In this document: in pieces, positions 16,604 through 26,500 of the stretch
Position numbering within the stretch: position 1 is the stretch's first letter
How the letters are laid out: every line of letters begins with the position of its first letter
Source of the DNA: Tetragenococcus solitarius NBRC 100494
GTDB taxonomy: Bacteria; Bacillota; Bacilli; Lactobacillales; Enterococcaceae
Direction: 5' to 3'
Assembly: GCF_001544195.1 (NCBI RefSeq)
Contig: NZ_BCPY01000028.1
Span: 1 to 34,256, forward strand
Length of the DNA: 34,256 nucleotides
Program-made: the position numbers and the translations under genes
The notes under the pieces: generated by a model
Database searches by the model: none
Seen by the model: only the letters and a program-made list of their open reading frames with translations
Told to the model about the DNA's origin: nothing

Positions 16604-17494
16604 CTAATAATCAAGCAAAACCATGCCTTTTTGCAGTTCTTTTATAATGTGTTGTTCTTTATAATCTTTAAATTCATGCGAGTGATGTTTTATCAACGTA
16701 CGTGCTTTGAGCGGGTTAAAAGTTGTGGCTAAGCCATTTTCTGAAATAAAAGAACGCGTTAAACTCCATTCATAATAATAACCAAATGGCCGGCAATGAT
16801 ATGTCGCTCCTTGTAAATTTTGTTGTAAAAAACGATGATGGGTATGACCAAAAATAACCTGCTTAACATTTGAAAATTCATCTAATACTTCACCAAATTC
16901 TTTGGACCCTAAAAAAGCATTCAGTTGATTCCAACGCGCGTATTTTTTATCATGCTTAATAATAAAGCTTTCTTTTGGCACAAAATGAGTACTTAAAATA
17001 ATGTTTTTTGTAGATGGAATCGTTATTAAGGTTTCCCTTAAACGTTGACAAATAGCCTCAGTAATTTGTGGATCTGTTCCTTTTCTGTCAATAAAACGGT
17101 CATACCAATACACCTTTTTTTTACGACGATACTCTTTTTCATCTGCATTAGGAACGAAACTATAATCGTACCAGCCGTTTGCTCCCAGAAGAATAGTTGA
17201 ATTTGACAGTTCTCTTGTTTTAAAATTTAAAAAACGGGAATCTTTAAAATCTTCAAAGTCCGTTTGAACATTGATATCTGCCATTTCATGGTTTCCCCAG
17301 TGAAAGGTCGTTGGCATCTTTTGTCCAAAAAAGCGTACAATATCTAATACCTTGTCCACTTTATTTGCCACATCTCCGGCAAAATGTACATGAGTAACCT
17401 TTAATTTTTCCAGATAATCCCGCATTAAATATAGTTCTTCATCCAATTGATTAATATCTGAATGCAAATCTGAAATGACTGCTAATTTTCCCAA
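16604..17494 (-). CDS. Calcineurin-like metallophosphoesterase
   Basis: A 296-residue enzyme with all metal-binding blocks of the calcineurin-like superfamily: SDLHSD (D9, H11), GDVA (D41), GNHE (N68, H69), a single His in STHFVP and the C-terminal GHTHHR. It fits the TIGR03729-like group common in Lactobacillales, whose substrate is unknown. Protein phosphatase, nucleotide phosphodiesterase and phospholipid roles are all seen in the superfamily. It starts at TTG (17492-17494) with GAAGGG seven bases before; no ATG serves the DLHSD motif. It is co-transcribed with yktB. I found no strong promoter in the upstream spacer. Confidence 0.88.
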   Translation of the reverse strand: MGKLAVISDLHSDINQLDEELYLMRDYLEKLKVTHVHFAGDVANKVDKVLDIVRFFGQKMPTTFHWGNHEMADINVQTDFEDFKDSRFLNFKTRELSNSTILLGANGWYDYSFVPNADEKEYRRKKKVYWYDRFIDRKGTDPQITEAICQRLRETLITIPSTKNIILSTHFVPKESFIIKHDKKYARWNQLNAFLGSKEFGEVLDEFSNVKQVIFGHTHHRFLQQNLQGATYHCRPFGYYYEWSLTRSFISENGLATTFNPLKARTLIKHHSHEFKDYKEQHIIKELQKGMVLLDY

Positions 17495-17734
17495 AGTAGG
17501 ACCCTTCTTTTAATCTTTATGTTTTTGAAATAGTAGGTGTAACTTTTTTGTATAAGTCTTAGCGCTTAATTGCCTTAAATTTCTCACAGCTTTTGTTATT
17601 TCGCGGCCAATTGTCAGACCAACTTCTCCCATCACACATCTTTCATTGGGTTTTTTATCCAATTTCATTCAACACTAGCTATTTATTATAAATTATCCCT
17701 TATTATACGTAATTTCAAGCAGGAATGCAGTATT
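17495..17734. other. Spacer between the divergent phosphoesterase and yueI units
   Basis: No open frame with a ribosome site. The only structure I see is a short A/T-rich inverted repeat ATTGG...CCAAT near 17645-17664. A weak TACTAT on the minus strand near 17533 could be the -10 of the phosphoesterase gene but has a poor -35. Confidence 0.4.
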
Positions 17735-17754
17735 TTAAAAAAAGAAACCGCTTG

Positions 17755-17763
17755 TGTTATAAT
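17755..17763 (+). promoter_or_regulatory. Extended -10 promoter of yueI
   Basis: TG-T-TATAAT is a perfect extended -10, 31 bp before the yueI start codon. The -35 position holds only TTAAAA, which is tolerated with an extended -10. It overlaps the false upstream extension of the yueI frame, supporting the later start. Confidence 0.75.
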
Positions 17764-17793
17764 AAAATTAACGATGGATGTAGGAGGATAAGT

Positions 17794-18240
17794 ATGTCAG
17801 ACGAAATGCAAAAACATTTGGATAAAGGAATGTATGGCTCGCCATCTGTAAATCCTGATGAACAAAGAAAATTTTTAGGTACTTTTCGAGAGCGCGTTTA
17901 CATTCGTATGACTATTCAGCAAATGAAACAAGCCGAGTATAAAAAGACTTTAGAAAAGCATTTACCAGATTATCCAGACGCTAGTATATTAATTAACGGC
18001 AATGTCAGCGAATCCCTGCAAAGTAGTTATATACAAATTGCTATGAAAGCTAAACTAAAATTTACCATTGTTGATACAGATTTGAAAGAAGACGACGACA
18101 GCGGCTTACTGGTTATTTCTGATCAAGCAGTAAACGAAGATACTATTGACATTAAAGACAAGTTTTCTTCCGACCAAACACAAACTTCCCAAAAGGCCAC
18201 TGAGAAAAAAAGTTTTTGGAACAAACTTTTTCATAATTAA
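17794..18240 (+). CDS. yueI: YueI family protein (DUF1694)
   Basis: A 148-residue soluble protein of DUF1694 (B. subtilis YueI). It begins MSDEMQKHLDKGMYGSP, then RKFLGTFRERVYIRMT near residue 28-45, both typical of the family. The body is a mixed alpha/beta domain; the last 30 residues are polar and probably disordered, ending FWNKLFHN. No function is known. The fold resembles a tRNA or nucleotide-binding type, but that is speculation. I chose the ATG at 17794 with AGGAGG (17782-17787); a longer frame back to 17725 crosses the promoter. It is followed 14 bp later by an unrecognised gene. Confidence 0.88.
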   Translation: MSDEMQKHLDKGMYGSPSVNPDEQRKFLGTFRERVYIRMTIQQMKQAEYKKTLEKHLPDYPDASILINGNVSESLQSSYIQIAMKAKLKFTIVDTDLKEDDDSGLLVISDQAVNEDTIDIKDKFSSDQTQTSQKATEKKSFWNKLFHN

Positions 18241-18254
18241 AGGAGGAGATCTTT

Positions 18255-18668
18255 ATGCGCACGCCTACCTATACCCAACTCAAAAAAGAAATGACTTTGG
18301 CTTTAGATACTCATATTGATATTTTAAAAGATGTGAGTACGATTGATGTCAACCATTTAGATGGTGTGATGTTTATGATGCGTAGTTTTGGTTTTATGCT
18401 TGATCGTGCGCCAAAGGTGTTATATGAAGAAGACTCTGAAGAAATGAATTTTTTGATGTTTCAATATTATAGCTTACTAAGTGAATTAAAACACAACTTA
18501 GCTTTAAATTATCCTCATGCCAAAATTCAAAACCGGACGCTACTAGAAATTGCCGATACTTTTCCTACAACTTACGAAAAAGATATGAAACAATGGTGGG
18601 AGGATCTGACAGGCTTGCGTGTAACTAGCAATAGCAAACAAACAATAGAAACACAGAAATCCAATTAG
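18255..18668 (+). CDS. Hypothetical protein following yueI
   Basis: I do not recognise this 137-residue protein. It has no signal peptide or membrane segment. It is acidic and helical by eye up to about residue 85, with a Met-rich stretch GVMFMMRSFGFML (37-49), then KQWWEDLTGLRV near 115 and a polar tail. The ATG has AAAGGAGGAG upstream, and the gene lies 14 bp after yueI and before a terminator, so it is expressed with yueI. Codon use looks like the neighbours. The family may be restricted to Enterococcaceae and relatives; that is a guess. Confidence 0.75.
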   Translation: MRTPTYTQLKKEMTLALDTHIDILKDVSTIDVNHLDGVMFMMRSFGFMLDRAPKVLYEEDSEEMNFLMFQYYSLLSELKHNLALNYPHAKIQNRTLLEIADTFPTTYEKDMKQWWEDLTGLRVTSNSKQTIETQKSN

Positions 18669-18674
18669 AGCAAT

Positions 18675-18740
18675 GAAAACAACGGACTTGATAGCCCAAC
18701 TAGCAAAAACTGGGTCAGCAAGTCCGTTCGTTTGTTTTCG
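18675..18740. terminator. Terminator after the yueI unit, possibly bidirectional
   Basis: A long hairpin with outer arms ACGGACTTG (18682-18690) and CAAGTCCGT (18719-18727) and an inner CCCA/TGGG pairing. T-rich text follows on both strands, so it may also stop transcripts of the converging gshAB gene. Confidence 0.75.
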
Positions 18741-18815
18741 AAAAAGCTTTTATATAAAAGTTTGTTCCTTCTAATTTAAAATTCGTCCTGCTTTTTTGTA
18801 AAAAAGAAAACAGGT

Positions 18816-21080
18816 CTATTCAATAAAATCTGGATATAAAAGTTTTAATATATCCATCGTCACACGCTCACCTTTACCCTTATATGGATAACAGTGCATA
18901 TGCATCATAGGATTAAAGTTCGCCTCGATGATACCATAGGCATTTGGCGATTTCGCTGGAAGTTTTTTATCTGGAATCATCATATCGATTCCGCAAATTG
19001 TAGCATCCAAAGCTTGTGCGGCTTGGACTGCCACTTGTTTATAATCATCAGTAAAAGCAGCTGTCATATCAATCGAATCTCCTCCAGTAGACACGTTAGA
19101 GTTCTCTCGAAGATAGATTGTTTCGTCCTTAGATGGAATGGAAGCCAAATCATAACCTTGTTCATGTAAGACTAACTGTTCACTGGAACCTAGTTGAATT
19201 CTTTCAAGCGGAGTACGGTGGTTTTCCCCGCGTAAGGGATCCTCATTTTTCTTAGCCACCAGTTCTTTGATGGAATGTCTACCATCTCCTGTAATATTTG
19301 CTGGTACTCGTAATAAAACAGCTTTCACTTGATTTCCGATTACAAAAAAACGATATTCTGTCCCTGTTAGAAAGTCTTCAACTAAAATGGAATCATCTTC
19401 ATTAAAAGCTTTATCTATTGCATTTATATAGTCTTTTTCATCCGCACCAACTTTAAAAATCGTAATCCCTAAACCATAATTTGTAGACTTAGGCTTTACA
19501 ACGATTCCTTTATTTTGAAATTCTGCAAAACTTGTATAAGCTTCTTTTTTATTTGTGAACTCTTTTCCTTGCGGCACACAAAAACCAGCTCGCTGTAAAA
19601 GTTTTTTAGTGACAGTCTTGTTTTCCATTATTAAAGGCGTGATATAAGTATCTTTGCTAGTCATATTACCATTTTTGACGTACTCATTATGTCCTTGCGC
19701 AGTTAACTTTAAGAATTGTTCATGTTCGTCTAAAACTTCAATTTCTACGCCCTTTTGAATCGCGTCAAACATAAAAATTTGTGTAGAAAGTTCCATATTT
19801 GTAAAGCCAGCTAACTGATAAGGTGCTTGCCAAGCTTTTTTGTAGTAAGAAAGACCTTGTTGGACTGCTAATTCCTTTTGGGAGCTTTTCTGGCTGTCCA
19901 AATAAATTTTACCAGCTAATGTCTGAGCCGGGTCTTCTAACATCTCTTCTAAATGGTCTAAAATTTCAGTTGAAACAGCAAGCTTCGTTTGTTCAATAAA
20001 TTCTCTAATTTCAGTCAGTAATCTTTGAGCTTCATCATAACAGGCTGTCTGTGCTAATGGTGCTTCCAATGAAACGAAGTCATTCAACTGATCACCTTGA
20101 GCGACCCACTCATCTGGATCTGCTTTTTCATCGGTCCATAACAAAAAGAGCATGAAAATGTGGAGAAACTCTACTTCCTCTTTGCTGATGCCATAAGGCT
20201 GGTAAGGATCTAAATCAATATTGCGAAGTTCGATGTATCGAATAGGTTGATTCGCCAAATCAGCCACGCTACTACCGCCTCTTAAACGAACAGGAGCATA
20301 AAACTCTTTTTCCTCCGAGAGTTTTCCCTCTTCTACCATTTGATGAATATCAGCGACATATTGCTCCACTGAACAATAGGAAACTTTTACATCTTTATGG
20401 TTTTTGTAACCATACTTGCTATTACGGATGCTACGCACCGGCTCTTGCGGATATTCGTTCCCGTCAAAATATCGTGGATTGCTTAACGGAGAAGCACCAA
20501 AAAAATAAGTCGTTAGCCAACGATAATGTAAATAATTGCGCGTCACTTTTAAGTAAAGATCTGTTTTAAATTGATAGTAATTCACATATTCCTCTTGCAA
20601 TTCAAACATTTTGCGAATCATTTCATCATCAAATTCAAAATTAAAGTGGATACCGCTAACCATTTGCTTACGACGCCCGTATGATTTTGCAAGATAACGA
20701 CGATATAATACATCCTCAAAGTTGTCCAGCTTAGCAATGATAATATTCTCTTCTGCTTTAGGTAACGCAGGTGGCATACTTAATGGCCATAACATTTCTT
20801 GTACTTCCATAGAGCGGTAAACCGTATCATGAATCGCCGCTAGCCAGCGGAAAAGTTCGGATACGCTATTTGTGATTGGCGTCACTATTTCCATCTGAGT
20901 TTCGGCAAAGTCCGTCTGAATATAAGGGTGAAAGCTCCGATTTCCTAATTTTTTAGGATACTCTGTTGTTACCAACTCCCCTTCTTTGGTCACTCGCTGG
21001 CTTTCTTTTTCGATTCCGTAGCGAGCTTTCAACAAATAAGGATATAATTGTTTATTGGTTAAAATGGGTTGGATATTCAT
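18816..21080 (-). CDS. gshAB: Bifunctional glutamate-cysteine ligase/glutathione synthetase
   Basis: GshAB (GshF) makes glutathione in two ATP-dependent steps within one chain: Glu+Cys to gamma-glutamylcysteine, then addition of Gly. The 754-residue length is normal for the fusion. The N-terminal ligase domain (about 1-430) shows GIEKESQRV and DFAETQMEIVTP. The C-terminal ATP-grasp domain (about 480-754) shows GIVVKPKSTNYGLGI, VEDFLTGTEYRFFV, and the end EANFNPMMHMHCYPYKG. The fusion occurs in some Enterococcus, Streptococcus, Listeria and relatives. The ATG at 21078-21080 has AAAGGAT upstream. It is a single-gene unit with an extended -10 promoter 36 bp upstream, and likely protects against oxidative or osmotic stress. 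Confidence 0.96.
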   Translation of the reverse strand: MNIQPILTNKQLYPYLLKARYGIEKESQRVTKEGELVTTEYPKKLGNRSFHPYIQTDFAETQMEIVTPITNSVSELFRWLAAIHDTVYRSMEVQEMLWPLSMPPALPKAEENIIIAKLDNFEDVLYRRYLAKSYGRRKQMVSGIHFNFEFDDEMIRKMFELQEEYVNYYQFKTDLYLKVTRNYLHYRWLTTYFFGASPLSNPRYFDGNEYPQEPVRSIRNSKYGYKNHKDVKVSYCSVEQYVADIHQMVEEGKLSEEKEFYAPVRLRGGSSVADLANQPIRYIELRNIDLDPYQPYGISKEEVEFLHIFMLFLLWTDEKADPDEWVAQGDQLNDFVSLEAPLAQTACYDEAQRLLTEIREFIEQTKLAVSTEILDHLEEMLEDPAQTLAGKIYLDSQKSSQKELAVQQGLSYYKKAWQAPYQLAGFTNMELSTQIFMFDAIQKGVEIEVLDEHEQFLKLTAQGHNEYVKNGNMTSKDTYITPLIMENKTVTKKLLQRAGFCVPQGKEFTNKKEAYTSFAEFQNKGIVVKPKSTNYGLGITIFKVGADEKDYINAIDKAFNEDDSILVEDFLTGTEYRFFVIGNQVKAVLLRVPANITGDGRHSIKELVAKKNEDPLRGENHRTPLERIQLGSSEQLVLHEQGYDLASIPSKDETIYLRENSNVSTGGDSIDMTAAFTDDYKQVAVQAAQALDATICGIDMMIPDKKLPAKSPNAYGIIEANFNPMMHMHCYPYKGKGERVTMDILKLLYPDFIE

Positions 21081-21115
21081 AAGATAATCCTTTCTCTTTA
21101 AAAAATTCTACAGCC

Positions 21116-21124
21116 ATTATAGCA
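21116..21124 (-). promoter_or_regulatory. Extended -10 promoter of gshAB
   Basis: Minus-strand TG-C-TATAAT (TATAAT at 21116-21121). No good -35 is seen. The perfect extended -10 36 bp before the start codon makes a promoter likely. Confidence 0.65.
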
Positions 21125-21249
21125 AACAATAATAAAGTAAGCTTTGATTTTGTCCTTAAATTTCCCACTTCAAGCCTAAAAAAACGTCCATTCAGAAGAT
21201 AACAAGCAATTAGTAAATTTTTTACATGCTTTAAATAACAACAAATTTC

Positions 21250-21429
21250 TTAATTCAAATTTTCTCCGCTTAAACTAATATAAAAAAGACATCCCAATAA
21301 AAACATAAGACCTACAGAAAACAAGAAAACTCCTATTAAATGAAAAATTTACAAGCTGTCTACTATGATAATTGCTTGCCGAATTAACAAAACGAGATCA
21401 ATGAATAAAATAATCCAATAATAGATGCC
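21250..21429 (-). pseudogene. Possible decayed small membrane-protein gene
   Basis: The spacer between ftsY and gshAB carries one minus-strand frame that encodes two very hydrophobic stretches: a segment ending AIIIVDSL, then a stop codon (21349-21351), then GVFLFSVGLMFLLGCLFYIS ending GENLN and a stop at 21250-21252. Either this is a remnant of a small two-helix membrane protein broken by one stop, or the second half is a 24-codon gene starting at TTG (21322-21324) with AGGAG five bases before. Chance is also possible because T-rich DNA reads as hydrophobic residues. No other feature was found in 21125-21436. Confidence 0.3.
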
Positions 21430-21436
21430 TTTAAAA

Positions 21437-21476
21437 GACAAAAAAACCAAATGACCAAAAATCGATCACTTGGTTT
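21437..21476 (-). terminator. Terminator of the rnc-smc-HAD-ftsY unit
   Basis: An 11-bp stem (21444-21454 with 21466-21476, one G-T pair) is followed on the minus strand by a run of seven T. It begins 8 bp after the ftsY stop. Confidence 0.9.
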
Positions 21477-21483
21477 TTGCTTT

Positions 21484-22659
21484 TTATTCTTCTTGTAAAA
21501 GTCCCTTAAACAAGCCTACTACAAAGTCATTCGGATCAAAGACTTCTAAATCGTCAATTCCTTCACCTAAACCAACTAGTTTGACTGGCAGATGCAATTC
21601 ATTACGAATGGCTAACACAATACCACCTTTGGCAGTCCCATCTAATTTTGTCAATACTAGACCTGTAACATCTGTGGTTTCTTTAAATTGTTTCGCTTGG
21701 TTCATCGCATTTTGACCGGTTGTAGCATCTACCACCAATAAAACTTCATGCGGAGCAGTAGGGTCTTCACGTTTGATAACGCGCTTGATTTTATCTAATT
21801 CATTCATCAAGTTCACTTTGTTTTGCAATCGTCCCGCTGTATCGATTAATAAAACATCGGCTTGTTCTTCTCTGGCTTTAGTCATCGCATCAAAAACAAC
21901 AGAAGCCGGATCACTTCCTGTGTTGCCGCGCACTACCTCAACATCAGCACGCTCTCCCCACTGAACTAATTGATCGATGGCTCCAGCCCGAAATGTATCT
22001 GCAGCAGCTAATAATACTTTCTTACCTTCTTGTTTGTATTGATGCGCAAGTTTCCCGATACTTGTAGTTTTTCCCGTTCCGTTTACACCTACAAATAAAA
22101 AGACCGATAATCCATTGGGTTGTTCATTAAGATCATTGACTTCTTGTTCTCCCTCTTCTTCATAAAGGTCAACCAATTTTTCAATAATCGTATTTTGTAC
22201 AGCCGCAGGTTTTTTCGCGTTTTTGATTTTAACTTCTTGTCTTAGCTCATCAGCAATCCGCATTGAAGTATCAAATCCAACGTCTGCGCCAATTAAAGTA
22301 TCTTCGACTTCTTCAAAAAAGTCTTCATCCACTGTACGAAAGTTAGCAAATAACTCATTCATACGATCTTTAAAGGTTTTCCGCGTTTTTTCTAGCCCTT
22401 TTTCGTATTTTTTCTGAGTTTCAGCTGTCTCTTCTTCAATTTCTTCGGTTTCTTCTATACGTTCATCGGATTCATCAACTGGAAGGTCTTCTGTAACATG
22501 CTCTTCAACTTTCCTATCTTGTTCAGTCGTTTCTTCGCTTGGATTTTCCGCTGGTTCACTGATCTTTTCTTCTACAGATTCTTGATTTGTTTCTTCTGTC
22601 TGTTTTTCTTCTTCTTTATCTTTTACAAAGGCATGTTTAATTTTATCAAAAAGTCCCAT
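21484..22659 (-). CDS. ftsY: Signal recognition particle receptor FtsY
   Basis: FtsY is the membrane-associated GTPase that receives ribosome-SRP complexes and delivers them to the Sec channel. The 391-residue protein starts MGLFDKIKHAF, a short amphipathic membrane-targeting helix. A very acidic, Glu-rich linker follows (about 12-80), then the N domain and the GTPase G domain. GTPase motifs are GVNGTGKTTS (G1), DTAGR (G3) and TKLDGTAKGG (G4). I take the ATG at 22657-22659; AGGAG lies 11 bases before it, a little far. A longer frame starting 10 codons earlier would place this ribosome site inside the gene. It is last in the rnc-smc-HAD-ftsY unit. Confidence 0.97.
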   Translation of the reverse strand: MGLFDKIKHAFVKDKEEEKQTEETNQESVEEKISEPAENPSEETTEQDRKVEEHVTEDLPVDESDERIEETEEIEEETAETQKKYEKGLEKTRKTFKDRMNELFANFRTVDEDFFEEVEDTLIGADVGFDTSMRIADELRQEVKIKNAKKPAAVQNTIIEKLVDLYEEEGEQEVNDLNEQPNGLSVFLFVGVNGTGKTTSIGKLAHQYKQEGKKVLLAAADTFRAGAIDQLVQWGERADVEVVRGNTGSDPASVVFDAMTKAREEQADVLLIDTAGRLQNKVNLMNELDKIKRVIKREDPTAPHEVLLVVDATTGQNAMNQAKQFKETTDVTGLVLTKLDGTAKGGIVLAIRNELHLPVKLVGLGEGIDDLEVFDPNDFVVGLFKGLLQEE

Positions 22660-22697
22660 TTTTATGTCAGCTCCTTTGTGTAAATGCAAAATGTTTC

Positions 22698-23507
22698 TTA
22701 GCTAAGTACATACTTTTCAACAACTTGAGCAACGCCATCTTCTTCATTAGAAGCTGTAATAATATTTGCTTTTTGCTTAACCTGTTCGACTGCATTTTCC
22801 ATAGCTACACCAAAACCAGCATATTCAATCATCGGCAAGTCATTTTCTTCATCCCCAATCCCCATTACTTCTGCTGGAGAAAAGTTTAAGTCTTTGGCTA
22901 AAGAAGCAATGCCATAGGCTTTGGTAATCCCTTTTGGCATAAATTCTAGTAAATTTCCGCGAGATTTAATGACTTCATAGCGATCTTTATAAATTGCAGG
23001 GATTTGAGCAATTTGTTCATCTAAATATTCCTGGTGATACCCTACAACAGCTTTATTGTACAAGCGCTCAGACGTTAATTCTTCAACCGCAGCTGCTTGA
23101 AAAGTTAAAAGAGGGTTTAATTGTGGATAAATAGACAGATGTTGCGCTGAAGTAGGTAATGACAACACAACATCATCTGATAACACATCTAAAGGTAAGT
23201 TTAATTTTTTAGCCAAATCTACTAAGTCCAAAATCTCTTCTTGTTTCATCGCTGCTTTTTCGACGATTTCTCCGGTGGCGTTTTTTTGAACTAAACCGCC
23301 ATTAAAAGTAATACTATAATCGCCAGTACCTTGCATATCTAGCTCTTCTAGATAAGGTCTAATTCCAGCCAAAGGACGACCCGTGCAGATAACCACCTTC
23401 GTCCCTTGTTCTCTAGCTTTTTGCAACGCTTTTTTATTTCTCAAAGAAATCTTTTTTTGTCCATCTAACAACGTACCATCCAAATCAATGGCAACTAATT
23501 TAATCAT
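22698..23507 (-). CDS. Cof-type HAD-superfamily phosphatase (YidA-like)
   Basis: A 269-residue HAD hydrolase. Motif I IDLDGTLLDG holds D8 (nucleophile) and D10, motif II is ICTGRPLAG, the motif III Lys is in MPKGITKAYG, and motif IV is GIGDEENDLPM. The cap is the C2 Cof type, as in sugar-phosphatase YidA; the natural substrate is not readable. It is the second Cof-type enzyme in the window and is not close to the one at 8068. The start overlaps the smc stop by four bases (ATGA), so it is translated by coupling. A HAD gene between smc and ftsY is a regular feature in Enterococcus, Streptococcus and Lactococcus. Confidence 0.92.
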   Translation of the reverse strand: MIKLVAIDLDGTLLDGQKKISLRNKKALQKAREQGTKVVICTGRPLAGIRPYLEELDMQGTGDYSITFNGGLVQKNATGEIVEKAAMKQEEILDLVDLAKKLNLPLDVLSDDVVLSLPTSAQHLSIYPQLNPLLTFQAAAVEELTSERLYNKAVVGYHQEYLDEQIAQIPAIYKDRYEVIKSRGNLLEFMPKGITKAYGIASLAKDLNFSPAEVMGIGDEENDLPMIEYAGFGVAMENAVEQVKQKANIITASNEEDGVAQVVEKYVLS

Positions 23508-26500
23508 ATACTACCTTTCCCTTCAACTGCAATTTGTCCGTTTTCTCCGACATCTTTTAGGCGCACAGAGACAATTTTAGACACGCCAGATTCTTCCATA
23601 GTAACTCCATATAAAACATTACAAGCTTCCATTGTCCCTTTACGATGAGTGACAACAATAAATTGCGTATCATTATTGAACGTTTGTAGATAATTGGCAA
23701 AGCGTAAAATATTCGCTTCATCAAGTGCTGCTTCAACTTCATCCAATATGCAAAAAGGCACAGGACGTACTTGAATAATGGAAAAAAGCAAGGCAATCGC
23801 AGTTAATGCTCGTTCTCCACCTGAAAGTAAACTTAAATTTTGCAATTTTTTGCCCGGCGGTTGAGCTTCAATTTCAACTCCCGTATTTAACAAATCGTTA
23901 GGATCCGTTAAAAATAGTTCAGCACGTCCACCACCAAACATATTGGGAAAAACAAGTTTAAATTGTTCCCGTATTTTTTCAAATATCTCTTTAAAACGTG
24001 ATTTTACTTCTTCATCCATTTCATCCATCGTGGTGAACAATTGATTCTTAGCTGCCAGCAAATCCTCTCTTTGTTTATGCAAAAAGTCATAACGTTTAGC
24101 AACTTCTTCATATTGTTCAATGGCATTTAAGTTCACGGGCCCTAATTGTTCAATCTTATGACGCAAGCGTTGAATTTGTGCTTTTGTTTCTTCATTTTTT
24201 TCCACTGGCTCATAATCCATTTCGGCCTTTTCAAAAGTGATATGATATTCCTCTTGCAAATAGTTCAAACGATGATCAAGCAACGTTTCTTCCCGATTTT
24301 TTTCTACTTCCACTGATGTCTTCTCAGCTAATTTTTCTTTATGTTGCTGATTTAACTGACTTAAACTTTCCTCTTGTTCGTTAATTTCTTGATACAAGCG
24401 GTCCCGTTGTTGCCGTTTATCACGCAACTGCTTTTGCAGCTCTTCTTTTTTTTCAGTTAAGGAAGCAATTTGCTTTTGTAAGGACTCTTCCGTTACCTCA
24501 TGATCTGAAACATCGGTTGTTAATGCCGCTAGTTGATTTTCTAATGATTCTTTACGCTGTGTTTGTTCTAAACTCGCTTTTTCGTTTGTTTGAATTTGTT
24601 GCCTTAACGTACTTATTTGTTCTTTATTTACAGCAAGAGATGCTTGCTTTTCAGCCACTTCTTGGCTAAGGCTTGCTCGTCTTTGTTCTATCAAGTCATC
24701 TTGCTCGTTTAATTCTTGCATTTCAGTTTGTAATTTGTGTAATTGCTTTTCTACGTCTTTTTGCCGTTGAATTAAATTTTCTTTTTGTTCTTCATAATCT
24801 GAAACAAAATCTTGTACTTCACGATTTTCAAATTCGTAGATTTTTTGTTCCTTACCTAAACGCTCGATTTCTTGTAACAAATGATTTTTACGGCTTTGCA
24901 ACTCCTGTTCTTCTAGCCGAGAAGTTTCACCTTTTGTACGTAATTTTTCCATTTGTTGTTGACAATCTGCCGCTTGTTGTTGGAATTGAGCCACTTGTTT
25001 TTCAATCGTTTGTAGACGTTGATCACTACGTTTCGCTTGTTCTTTTAAGGTTTGCAGTTCGTTGGCTTGACTAAATAGATTTCCTTTGTTTCCATGCTTA
25101 GTTGCACCGCCAGTCATTGAGCCCCCTGCATTCATTACATCTCCGCTCAAGGAAACCACCCGGTAACGAAAATGCACCGCTCGAGCAAGCTCATTTGCAC
25201 TAGTTAAATCTTGAGCGATTAATGTAGTTCCCAGTAGGTTTTGAATAATAGCAGAGTATTCCACTGAAAAATGAACCAATTGACTGGCAACACCGATAAA
25301 ACCAGAAACATTTTGGGCTTGGTTAAATACCGTAGCAGGCAATTGCCGTGGTTTAATCGTTGTCATCGGTAAAAAAGTCGCTCGTCCAGCACGACGCTGT
25401 TTCAAAAAAGTAATCCCGGCTCTTGCAGCTGCTTCATTTTCTACCACAATATGTTGCGCTTGCGCACCTAAAGCTGTTTCAATCGCTATAGTATAATCTT
25501 CAGGCACCTCAATGAGCTCGGCCACCGCTCCTGCGATTCCAGAAAGTTCATTTTGCTGTTGCAAAATCACCCGTACTCCTTGATAAAAACCAGAGTGATT
25601 TTCTTGAATGTCTTGCAAACTTTTTATCCTCGCCTTAATTTGACGCGTCTCATCCATCAATTGATACATTTTCTTTTGTGCATCTTCATATTGTTTTTGG
25701 TAAGCTTTTTGTTTTTCTTGTAACTGAACAAATTGTTTTTGTTGTTCAGTTAATGTCGCTTGCAATTGTTCAAGTTGGGCTGATGCTTGTGTCACAGCTT
25801 GTTGTTTTTGACGATAATCTTTATTTACATTTTCTTGTTTTTCTAAAGACGATTGGTTTTTAGCCATTTCTTGTTCATATTGTCGTTCAAGATACTTTAA
25901 GTCATTGCCAATATTCGCTTGCTCTTGCATCTGGTCGACGTATTTTGCGCGCAATTCTTCAACCAGTTCTTTGGTCGATTTTTGGTACTTTTGCAGCTGG
26001 GCTTTTGCTTGTTCTATTTCTTTTTCAATCGATTGAACTAGTCCATTTTTTTGTGAAAGTTTATCAATCAAATCTGCTTTTTCCGCTTCTAATGAGCCTA
26101 ATTTCTCTTTTACCGCAGTTAAGTTTTCTTGGTATTCTTGAGCACTTTTTTGTGTATGCTTCGAACGTTCTTGTAATACTTCTTGTTGTCCTTCAGCATT
26201 TTTTAATGCTTCAACTAAAGAAACTTGTGCCTGGTTATTTTTTTCTAACCATTGATCAAGATGACTGCGACTTAAGCGTTGTTCTTGCAGTTTGCTTTCT
26301 TTTTGCTGGATTTGTTGTGAAATTGAATCTAGTTGTTCATTTAAGTTTTCTAATTGCTGAGCAGCTTGTTCGAAAGCGGTTTTAGCCTCTTTCATCTCAG
26401 CAACTGTATAAGCTACATCTATTTTCGTAAACTCTTCTTTTAACGCTAAATACTGCTTGGCAACTTCACTTTGTTCTTTTAGTGGTGCCATTTGATCTTC

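Noticed and set aside
17725-17793. 23-codon N-terminal extension of YueI
   Set aside because: It crosses a perfect extended -10 box; the downstream ATG has AGGAGG and matches the family start.
24673-26385. Several plus-strand frames of 60-146 codons with hydrophobic products
   Set aside because: They are antisense to the smc coiled coil; Gln/Glu/Lys codons read backwards give Leu/Phe/Val.
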